NCBI RefSeq assembly: GCF_023921225.1
Contig: NZ_CP071528.1
Location: 309,395 to 373,394 of the forward strand
DNA length: 64,000 nt
From: Legionella lytica
GTDB lineage: Bacteria > Pseudomonadota > Gammaproteobacteria > Legionellales > Legionellaceae
Direction of reading: 5' to 3'
The notes under the pieces were generated by a model. The model had not been told where the DNA came from. It worked only from the letters and a program-made list of their open reading frames with translations, and searched no databases. Position numbers and translations under genes: made by a program. Positions 45,388 to 53,203 of the stretch are shown in pieces (the first letter of the stretch is position 1; each line of letters opens with the position of its first letter).

Positions 45388-46002
45388 ATGCAAACAAATA
45401 AGCAAACCATCTTTATCATCGATGATGAACCGGCTGTCTGTGATTCGTTACAATGGCTATTTGAGTCTATACAATTTCAAGTAGAAACCTATAGAACCGC
45501 ATCCTCTTTTCAACAAAATTATGACCCGAAAAATGCTGGATTGCTTATCACCGACGTCCGTCTTCCGGATATAAGCGGATTAGAACTTTTAGAGAAACTA
45601 AAACAACAAAAAATATTTTTACCTGTAATCGTCATTACGGGCTATGGTGATATTCCTATGGCTGTAAGAGCAATGAAACTTGGTGCAAAAGACTTTCTTT
45701 TAAAGCCATTCAACGAACAGGTTCTTTTGGAAAAAGTTCAAAAACATATAAATCAGTCTGTCAATAACGAATCACTGCACCTCCTCAATAAACGCATCAA
45801 CAGTTTATCTAAACGTGAACAGCAAATTATAAAGCTCATTATCGATGGAAAATTAAATAAGCAAATAGCCCATGAACTTTCTATTTCCATTTCTACAGTA
45901 GAGGCTCACCGTTCAAATATTATGAATAAGGTTCAAGCCAAAAACTTAGCCCAGCTAATAAAATTATACTTACAAGCACAGCAAGATTATGAGTCCGTTT
46001 AA
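45388..46002 (+). CDS. FixJ-family response regulator (receiver plus LuxR helix-turn-helix)
   Basis: 204 residues. The receiver has IIDDEPAVCDSLQWLF, phospho-acceptor D in LITDVRLPDISG, T in ITGYGDIPMAV and K in LKPF. The C-terminal LuxR-type helix-turn-helix reads LSKREQQIIKLIIDGKLNKQ and STVEAHRSNIMNKVQAK. GYGDIPMAVRAMK..A.DFL.KPF is a FixJ/TtrR hallmark. It is the likely DNA-binding partner of the PAS kinase, two genes away. Confidence 0.92.
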   Translation: MQTNKQTIFIIDDEPAVCDSLQWLFESIQFQVETYRTASSFQQNYDPKNAGLLITDVRLPDISGLELLEKLKQQKIFLPVIVITGYGDIPMAVRAMKLGAKDFLLKPFNEQVLLEKVQKHINQSVNNESLHLLNKRINSLSKREQQIIKLIIDGKLNKQIAHELSISISTVEAHRSNIMNKVQAKNLAQLIKLYLQAQQDYESV

Positions 46003-46481
46003 TAAACAATCAAGTGGTTTGTTTATTGGGATGTATTAGTGCCCCTTCTAAAAATGTCATTACATACAAATAATCATGCAATCTACGATTTCGTAGTTCA
46101 TTGCTCATTATTTTCTTAGGAATGTTGTTCATGTTCTTTTATAGGCCTGAATCACCAAAAAGAAAATAATTTTTTACATTTTAAATAATATATGTGTAGT
46201 TAGTAAGGACTTATTTATATAAAATGCTTTAAACACTTTAACACGGATGCAGTTTGCTCAGCTGAAATATATATTGGACGCTCTATGAATAGCACCCTCT
46301 AACGGCAAGTCGAAGACTACTTATTTCTTCTACAGGTTTTCAAGCTGCTTCGCATCTAAAAACCCCATTTAGCAAGAGGGTTTCTAATGCTGTGATGTTC
46401 TACACGGCTGACAATGCCATTTAACTCGAGGGTTCATAGAGACTAAAAATTGAACATACCTCTTTTTTATAAGGATCTCGG

Positions 46482-46568
46482 GAGACTGTAGATAAATTTG
46501 TGTAACTGTCTATCATACCAGCCTTAAAGGCTAAGGATAGACAGTTACACAAATTTATCTACAGTCTC
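46482..46568. mobile_element. 87-bp miniature inverted-repeat element
   Basis: Perfect 32-bp arms at 46482-46513 and 46537-46568 begin GAGACTGTAGATAAATTTGT and end AACTGTCTAT, with a 23-bp centre that itself contains AGCCTT-A-AAGGCT. The arms look like two joined IS ends with the transposase lost. No target duplication was seen. The rest of 46003-46763 holds no gene recognised. Confidence 0.75.
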
Positions 46569-46763
46569 GATTTAATTTTAGTTAAATAAACGGAGGTTTA
46601 GTTACTATTCTGACCACTTGACGTCCAATTTTTAAAAAGGTCGTCAAACATAACTGTTAAAGTTAATTCGGGTTAATTTTTCTAAGTTAATGTTAGGGGC
46701 GTATCGTTCTCAAATTGTTAACTTTAAAGACCTCATTAATAATGATTACTTAATGTCCTATAA

Positions 46764-47429
46764 TTACATACCCTTTCCCATACTTAATAAAAATTCCTCA
46801 ATGTCTTTTAAAATCGCATCTTCTAAAGTTTCCTCATCATTTAATACATCAGAACTTAAATATGAAAAAATATAGGGGTCTTGAATACTTAAATCAGGCT
46901 CTAATATCTTCGTTTCACGTAATTTTGAGATTTCTTTTTCAATCACATCCTCAGCTTTCTTAGCAATTGCTGTTCTTTCAAATAACATCTCGTCAATTTT
47001 TTTCGAGAACTCTCTTGTACTCCATCTCTCAATTCGACACATTTCAGGGTAGAACTCTCTTTTAAGCTTGTTGTTAATGTTTAGTAGAGACACAAAATGA
47101 GTCCATTTCAAATGCTGACTTAAAGATAAAACAATCCTCTCATCAGAAAAAAAATTCTCGAATTGTGCGCATCGATGTATAACACGCAAACCAAAATCTT
47201 TTCCGGATTTTGTCTGTAACTAATCTGCTAGAGTTTTTATAACATTCGCACCGTAAGCCGCTCGATCATGTTTTAATATATCGTGATTAATACGCCGCCC
47301 TATATGCCAATATAATAGAACCCCTGCCCTATTAATTTCATGCAAGGTTCGTTGCTGAGTGACCTCTATCAATTGACTGATATCAGAATATAACTGTTCT
47401 TCATTTATGCTAGAGAGTTCTCTATCCAC
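46764..47429 (-). pseudogene. Broken DUF1016 (YhcG-like) nuclease gene
   Basis: Residues read continuously in one frame: LIEVTQQRTLHEINRAGVLL and YWHIGRRINHDIL (DUF1016 N-terminal), an amber stop (CTA 47220-47222 on the plus strand) after KTLAD, then QTKSGKDFGLRVIHR, FYPEMCRIERWSTREFSKKI and LFERTAIAKK, to the C-terminal stop after LLSMGKGM. The PD-(D/E)XK catalytic end beyond GKGM is absent. Two defects, a nonsense mutation and a 3' truncation, make it a pseudogene. The family is linked to DNA repair or recombination and often sits in genomic islands. Confidence 0.85.
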
Positions 47430-47829
47430 TTCCTTTCCCTACAATAGGTCTGCGCGCAGACACAATTGTTACGCAAAATGATTCAGGTAAGTAAACGGGT
47501 GATTTGTTCCCCTCCTGCTTGGTTAGCAACTAGTTGTAAAGGATCCACTAAAACACAACTATTGAACGTTAATTAATCAAGCGAACTTTTTAAAAAAATT
47601 CTAGGGAATACCCTACATGCCAGCGATTTTGCAAGACAAAAACAAGAGACCATGATTGGTTGTGGTGTACTCAATAAAATGACTTCATTGGAGATGCCTG
47701 CAACCTATAGATCCGCCTAAATTTTAGAAAAAGTAACCATGCAGGGGGTTAAGAAACAAAGCCGCAACCGCAGGTGAAGTAAAGAAAAAAGAGAGCCCAA
47801 ACTCTGGGCTCTAACAGTATGGGAGATGC
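47430..47829. other. Spacer with a 14-bp palindrome and a short unassigned open stretch
   Basis: GTCTGCGCGCAGAC (47448-47461) is a perfect palindrome just before the broken DUF1016 gene. A frame near 47619-47720 reads DFARQKQETMIGCGVLNKMT without a start and may be a transposase relic. Nothing else was recognised. Confidence 0.35.
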
Positions 47830-49611
47830 CTAAAACCGAGGCTGAATACCATCCAGGGATTTAAACACAAAGGGTTTGGAATGAGGATTAAGTCCGGGAG
47901 CAAAAAAATGGTTGGGGTTGACGGTGTTGGATTGAACCTGGCGGGGTTGTATAGACAGCTCAAATACCCCCTGATTAGTTCTATTTTCTTGACCAGAAAC
48001 CCCTTGGTCTGAGAGTTCATCGACCACGCGCAATACGGCCTGTTTGACCGGATGAACCTCTTCCCCTGAACAACTACTATGCAGCCCTTTCCCATAGATT
48101 AAAGTGAGCGCTGAAATAGAGTCCTTTGCCTTCATCTCCTGCTGCACACGACTTTTGAGTCCGAAATAGACCATGCCAAATGACATTCCATGCAAGTTTA
48201 GTCTTGCCCCCTTCTTCATATCACCCAGCTTAAATTGCTCTATGGCCTCATTAATCAAGGCTTCTGCCAGTTCGGCATCAGGCTGCTTACTCTTGGCAAT
48301 CGCATCGAGGGCGCTGTTGTAGGTAATGGCATCAGCCAATTTTGTCTTCTTGGCCTCCTGAAGTAACTGCACCGCCAGCACTACATCCGGTTCCTTACTC
48401 TTAGCAATCGCATCGAGGGTGCTGGCATAGGTAATGGCATCAGCCAAGTTTGCCTTCTTGGCTTCCTGAAGTAACTGCACCGCGCGCACTACATCCGGTT
48501 CCTTACTCTTAGCAATCGCATCGAGGGTGCTGGCGTAGGTAAGGGCATCAGCCAAGTTTGCCTTCTTGGCTTCCTGAAGTAACTGCACCGCCCGCTCGGC
48601 ATCCGGCTCCTTACTCTTAGCAATCGCATCGAGGGTGCTGTTGTAGGTAATGGCATCAGCCCAGTTTGCCTTCTTGGCTTCCTGAAGTAACTGCACCGCC
48701 CGCTCGGCATCCGGCTCCTTACTCTTGGCAATCGCATCGAGGGTGCTGTTGTAGGTAATGGCATCAGCCAAGTTTGCCTTCTTGGCTTCCTGCAGTAACT
48801 GCACCGCCAGCTCGGCATCCGGCTCCTTACTCTTGGCAATCGCATCGAGGGTGCTGTTGTAGGTAATGGCATTGGCCAAATGTGCCTTCTTGGCTTCCTG
48901 CAGTAACTGCACCGCCCGCGCGGCATCCGGATCCTTGCTCTTAGCCATCGCATCGAGGGTGCTCGCGTAGGTAATGGCATTGGCCAAGTTGGCCTTCTTG
49001 GCTTCCTGCAGTAACTGCACCGCGCGCACTACATCCGGCTCCTTACTCTTGGCAATCGCATCGATGGTGCTGGCATAGGTAATGGCATCAGCCAAGTTGG
49101 CCTTCTTGGCTTCCTGCAGTAACTGCACCGCCCGCTGGGCATCCGGCTCCTTACTCTTGGCAATCGCATCGAGGGTGCTGTTGTAGGTAATGGCATTGGC
49201 CAAGTTGGCCTTCTTGGCTTCCTGAAGTAACTGCACCGCCAGCTGGGCATCCGGCTTCTTACTCTTGGCAATCGCATTTAGGGTGCTGGCGTAAGTAATG
49301 GCATCGGCCAAGCTTTTGGTTACCGCCATCTGATGTACCAGCAAAGAGTACTGAGGTTGATGCAATTGAGACAGGCGTTTAATGAGTTGATTTAGAATTA
49401 CCGTATTAGGGAAAATACGATTATCCAGCATCCCAGTCAATAAAGCGGTGAGCTCATCCAGCCCTTTGTCTTTTAACTGTTTGCTGTAGAAAATGTACGT
49501 GCTTTTATCAGCATCTGCTTTTAAATTGCACCCTTCCATTCGCATTATTAATGAATTGAACCGAGTGCCTTGGTTTCCAGTATTTTTGTTTTGCTGTCTA
49601 GTTAATCTCAT
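47830..49611 (-). CDS. PPR-SMR protein with tandem near-identical pentatricopeptide-like repeats
   Basis: 593 residues. After ~65 residues and one diverged unit (NTVILNQLIKRLSQLHQPQY), ten 36-residue repeats span 102-461. Their pattern ITYNSTLDAIAKSKEPDAER is followed by AVQLLQEAKKANLADA, matching pentatricopeptide helices (TYN.lId.......A..ll.eM). Residue 5 of each unit is N or A and the last position is D or N, the pair that reads RNA bases in plant proteins. Residues ~471-545 (LNLHGMSFGMVYFGLKS, LTLIYGKGLHSS, HPVKQAVLRVVDEL) form an Smr domain, an RNA/DNA endonuclease fold. The D-x-H of active Smr appears as NLHG. The tail is disordered. PPR-SMR proteins are typical of plant organelles. 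No strong ribosome site precedes the ATG. Confidence 0.85.
   Translation of the reverse strand: MRLTRQQNKNTGNQGTRFNSLIMRMEGCNLKADADKSTYIFYSKQLKDKGLDELTALLTGMLDNRIFPNTVILNQLIKRLSQLHQPQYSLLVHQMAVTKSLADAITYASTLNAIAKSKKPDAQLAVQLLQEAKKANLANAITYNSTLDAIAKSKEPDAQRAVQLLQEAKKANLADAITYASTIDAIAKSKEPDVVRAVQLLQEAKKANLANAITYASTLDAMAKSKDPDAARAVQLLQEAKKAHLANAITYNSTLDAIAKSKEPDAELAVQLLQEAKKANLADAITYNSTLDAIAKSKEPDAERAVQLLQEAKKANWADAITYNSTLDAIAKSKEPDAERAVQLLQEAKKANLADALTYASTLDAIAKSKEPDVVRAVQLLQEAKKANLADAITYASTLDAIAKSKEPDVVLAVQLLQEAKKTKLADAITYNSALDAIAKSKQPDAELAEALINEAIEQFKLGDMKKGARLNLHGMSFGMVYFGLKSRVQQEMKAKDSISALTLIYGKGLHSSCSGEEVHPVKQAVLRVVDELSDQGVSGQENRTNQGVFELSIQPRQVQSNTVNPNHFFAPGLNPHSKPFVFKSLDGIQPRF
48229..49308 (-). 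repeat. Ten tandem 108-bp coding repeats
   Basis: The ten PPR-like units are nearly identical at DNA level, with landmarks such as GCATCGAGGGTGCTG spaced exactly 108 bp apart. The array is more GC-rich than its surroundings and stays open in other frames. Copy number should be able to change by recombination. Confidence 0.9.
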
Positions 49612-49878
49612 CGATGTAAACCAAAAATCAAAGTGCCCAACATTAACCTATAGTAGACATTTATTCAACGATGATTTCGTGCCCTTCCATGCACGAAGGA
49701 ATTTGGCAAAAGAGACTTTCAATAGTACAGTGTGCACCACGAGCAAATTAATATCAATAATACATGCTGGAGCGTTATTCCTACGCATACTAAAATAATT
49801 CTTAGCTAGAGATAAGAACGAAATTGATATAAATTTATCGTCTAATCAATCTGATAGCATTCGAGAAGGATAAGTAAC

Positions 49879-50853
49879 ATGGTAATCATCTATTCCCAAA
49901 CTGATTCCCGTATAGTCTCTGAAAATCTAAACCTTGATACCGCCCCTCTTCTTCATAAGGCTTTATGGATTGATATGATCTCTCCCAGCAAAGAAGAAGA
50001 ACACATAGTAGAACAACTATTTAAAATTGAAATTCCTACTAAAGAGGAAATTGAAGAAATTGAGCCATCCAGTCGCTTATATATAGAAAATGATGCAGTA
50101 TACATGACAGCAACCATGGTCGCCTTCTCTAATTTACCTGAAGCTAAAACTGATGTAGTTACCTTTATTCTGACGGAAAAAATGTTGATTACCTTACGTT
50201 ACATTGATCTTCATGCCTTTAATTTATTTAGTGCAAAACTATTACGTTCAAAAAAGAAAGAGTTTGATGCTATTGTTATTTTAATTGGGTTATTGGACGC
50301 AGCTATTGATCGACTGGCTGATATTTTAGAAAAAATTAGCCGAAAGCATGATGAAATTTCACACCTAATTTTCCATCAAAAAACAAATACACCTACAGGA
50401 ACAGGCTATAAAGAAATACTACAACAAATAGGCGTGAATGGTGATCTTGGTACTAAAACAAGTGAAAGTTTAATGACGTTTACCCGCCTCATATCGTTTT
50501 GGGAACAAACTCAAGCAGCGGAAGCTGCTAAGGGAACACGCACCTTCCTCACTGTAATTCATAAAGATATTGATGCGCTTCGAGAACATGCGAGCTTTCT
50601 TTCCGTTAAATTTAACTTTCTACTTGATGCCACTTTAGGCATGATAAATATAGAGCAAAATAGCATTATCAAAATTTTCTCAGTAGCTGCTGTTATCTTT
50701 TTACCCCCAACACTCATTGCAAGCATCTATGGGATGAATTTTGAGCATATCCCAGAATTACGCTGGGAGGTAGGTTATCCTATTGCATTGCTATTGATGT
50801 CTATTTCTGCGTGGTTGCCATTTAGATATTTTAAAAAGAAAAAATGGCTTTAG
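49879..50853 (+). CDS. corA: CorA-family magnesium/divalent cation transporter
   Basis: 324 residues: a long N-terminal cytosolic part (ALWIDMISPSKEEEHIVEQL, IEEIEPSSRLYIENDAVYMT), long helices, then two C-terminal membrane segments with the selectivity motif YGMNF between them and a basic KKKKWL end. CorA forms pentameric Mg2+/Co2+/Ni2+ channels. It stands alone. Confidence 0.92.
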   Translation: MVIIYSQTDSRIVSENLNLDTAPLLHKALWIDMISPSKEEEHIVEQLFKIEIPTKEEIEEIEPSSRLYIENDAVYMTATMVAFSNLPEAKTDVVTFILTEKMLITLRYIDLHAFNLFSAKLLRSKKKEFDAIVILIGLLDAAIDRLADILEKISRKHDEISHLIFHQKTNTPTGTGYKEILQQIGVNGDLGTKTSESLMTFTRLISFWEQTQAAEAAKGTRTFLTVIHKDIDALREHASFLSVKFNFLLDATLGMINIEQNSIIKIFSVAAVIFLPPTLIASIYGMNFEHIPELRWEVGYPIALLLMSISAWLPFRYFKKKKWL

Positions 50854-51022
50854 AGGAACTTATTGGTACCCTACTGCCTTAAAATAGATAGCGTGTGATT
50901 CAAGAATAGAGTTAATTGAAAAACAAGTAATAGTGCCGATGAGGATAACGAAATAGGGTTAACAAGTTCCTTTCACTTCTTGCCTCGATAAGGCATCGGA
51001 ATTAAATAAACAACGGAGCATC

Positions 51023-51079
51023 ATGGTAAGCTTACACAACCCATTAGTTCTTGGTGACCTCGTACCAGGGCGTCATTGA
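51023..51079 (+). pseudogene. N-terminal stub of an Old-Yellow-Enzyme-type oxidoreductase
   Basis: CGGAG precedes an ATG encoding MVSLHNPLVLGDLVPGRH and a stop. L..P..LGDL.L.NR is the usual opening of NADH:flavin oxidoreductases, so an initiation region survives while the rest is deleted. The remainder of 50854-51206 holds no other gene. Confidence 0.4.
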
Positions 51080-51162
51080 TCAATGAACAGTTTGATATGT
51101 CCAGTTAAGATCTAGCCAAAACTTAAGGTTTTAAACTTAATTCTTTTTTGCAAAAAAAACTA

Positions 51163-51190
51163 AAAAACCATGTCGAGTGACATGGTTTTT
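51163..51190. terminator. Strong intrinsic terminator
   Basis: AAAAACCATGTC (51163-51174) pairs perfectly with GACATGGTTTTT (51179-51190) around GAGT. T-runs are present on both strands. It ends the HAD-like gene on the minus strand. Confidence 0.88.
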
Positions 51191-51206
51191 TATTCGCAAA
51201 AATAGA

Positions 51207-52535
51207 CTAAATAGCTAACGGAGAACCGATTAACTCTTCTACCGAATCTTGCAACTCAGTAACTTTATTAATGGAGTCGGTATTAATTTTTGTAGAGAAG
51301 AAAAATTGACCGTTAAGTGCATAATTAATAGATCCTGCAACCACATAAGCAGCACCCAGCGTCGCGATGCTCAGAACCGCAAGTACAGCAAGGCTACTAT
51401 AACTTAGAATCTGTTTTAAGAAACCGCGATGATTTTGAAGCTCAGATTCCTTTGCTTCCCTGATTGCATTTTCTGCCGCAGATTTAAACGCTTCTTTATT
51501 ATTATCCTGAAAGTATGTTTGCGCCGCATCATTAAGAGAAGTATGTAATTTACGGGCAGCATAAGCAGCATTCAAGTAACTGTGATAAGAGTCACTTTGC
51601 GTCGTCAGTGCATCATTATAAAGATCATTTCCAGTATGAGCTAATGCTTCAGCTTTCTCTGAAATTGCTTTCAACATCTCATTAAATTTACTTCGGGCTA
51701 ACGACTCTTCCTCAGATACAGTAGGAACAGGGTTCTCAATAATAATATTTTGAAACGCCTCAGGAAGTGAACTAACAGAGCGAGCTTTTCGGTTTTTGAG
51801 TTCCTCAGGCTTTGCATAAGTAGCCACATGAATTGGATTAAAATGCCCATCGTTATAATCTGTAGTTGCTTGCTGAGATAGATCTTTTACAGTTTGTTGA
51901 TAGTTTTCATCAATAAATCCTGTTCCCTTAATTTCATTCATCAATGTAACGTTGCCTCCGGCATAGTGATTTAAGCGTAAGGTCACATTTACAGGGATTA
52001 AAGCGTGATGCTTGGTATAAAAATCTCTTAATTGTTCAAGAATATCATGGGAAGCTCTTGCTCCATTACCGCGATCATCATAAAAATCCAGGATAATGGG
52101 CTCATTGGGATGTTGATTAGCCATTTTATGTATTTGTGCATAAATAAGCGTTGTTTTAGTCTCATCAAACATCCAATCACTATGTTCAATCTCATGCTTT
52201 GTGCTACTTGTTGCCTGGCTATAAGAGGTTCCTATTGGCAAATTACCGAAAATATCAGCAAGAAGAAATGTATCTAGTATTGTACCCAGATGATCACTTA
52301 CTGTTTTTATCGCAGGAAAACAAGATCCCTTTCCCCAAGAATTAGCTATATCAATTTGATAGGATTGTCTATTGGAACCTACTAAACTGTAAACGGTAGT
52401 AAATTCTTCATTTTCCTTTTTAATTGCCTCTAAAAATGCCTCATTACTTTTGACAACATCTTTATCTTCAGAATTTATATATCCTCTATGGAAAAGGCAG
52501 CCATCAAAATCAAAAGAAAGAACTCTAATCGTCAT
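51207..52535 (-). CDS. Legionella HAD-motif effector-like protein
   Basis: 442 residues. The N-terminus RVLSFDFDGCLFHRGYINS carries DFDGC, the DxD nucleophile loop of HAD phosphatases. IILDFYDDRGN may be the second acidic motif. Residues ~270-370 are helical. ILSYSSLAVLAVLSIATLGA is a probable membrane segment, followed by FFFSTKINTDSINKVTELQD. From memory, both the DFDGCLFH opening and this ending recur in Legionella proteins considered Dot/Icm substrates. Enzymatic activity is not shown. Confidence 0.65.
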   Translation of the reverse strand: MTIRVLSFDFDGCLFHRGYINSEDKDVVKSNEAFLEAIKKENEEFTTVYSLVGSNRQSYQIDIANSWGKGSCFPAIKTVSDHLGTILDTFLLADIFGNLPIGTSYSQATSSTKHEIEHSDWMFDETKTTLIYAQIHKMANQHPNEPIILDFYDDRGNGARASHDILEQLRDFYTKHHALIPVNVTLRLNHYAGGNVTLMNEIKGTGFIDENYQQTVKDLSQQATTDYNDGHFNPIHVATYAKPEELKNRKARSVSSLPEAFQNIIIENPVPTVSEEESLARSKFNEMLKAISEKAEALAHTGNDLYNDALTTQSDSYHSYLNAAYAARKLHTSLNDAAQTYFQDNNKEAFKSAAENAIREAKESELQNHRGFLKQILSYSSLAVLAVLSIATLGAAYVVAGSINYALNGQFFFSTKINTDSINKVTELQDSVEELIGSPLAI

Positions 52536-53203
52536 ACATGCACCTAATGGTTGATTTTAAGAATTTCTGCTATTATATTTGACAAATATTAAGATAATAT
52601 TAAGAGAAAAACGCTCCTAGACTTAAGACAGTTAATTTTATAAAATTTTTATAGATTTTTACTCTCATGAAAAAATGGCTGAGATTTTACTGGTAATACC
52701 TTTTATTATCTTTTTTATAATTATCTATCACTTGAATCCCCATTATTTAAAGCCATTCAAAACTTCATAATCCAAGCTGAATCCACTATTGAGCAACCTG
52801 TCGGGATATACTCATTCCGAATCCGTTAACACTACAGATGATTGGCCAATTAATGATTTTAAAGCGAATTTTGGAGTGGAGAAACCTCAGCCCCATTTTA
52901 CCCAGCGTAATTCCTTTAACAGGTCTATGTTTCTACCGAGGTTGTGTTTATCGCTCCCTCATTAGTGACCTTACTCAGAGCGATAAATTCCATGGCTTTT
53001 ATGGAGAAGAGGAACAAATTGCTACCGAGGCCCAATTGACCTATGTTTAAAAATCCACACAGTTTCAATACCTCAGGGTATTAATATTTTGTCTATAATG
53101 ACTCTGAATAATTGGGGGAAAGACTATTCCTCAGCCCACCAGCCTTTTCTCTCGAAATCATTAAAATGGGGCTAACATAGCCCCGTATTTATACATTTCG
53201 ATA
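52536..53203. other. Spacer with possible coding relic
   Basis: A frame around 52826-52963 reads TTDDWPINDFKANFGVEKPQ and another ends DKFHGFYGEEEQIATEAQLT near 53047. They look coding but have no start and need a frameshift to join. The family was not recognised. Nothing else was seen. Confidence 0.35.

Noticed and set aside
46300..46440. Possible sugar-nucleotide transferase relic on the minus strand (GFLDAKQLENL)
   Set aside because: Only a dozen residues fit and stops surround them; too short to support.
48489..49277. Arg/Pro/Met-rich frames opposite in phase to the PPR gene
   Set aside because: They are frame shadows of the 108-bp repeats; the PPR-SMR frame explains the sequence.
48229..49308. 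CRISPR array
   Set aside because: The periodic units are contiguous coding repeats without unique spacers.
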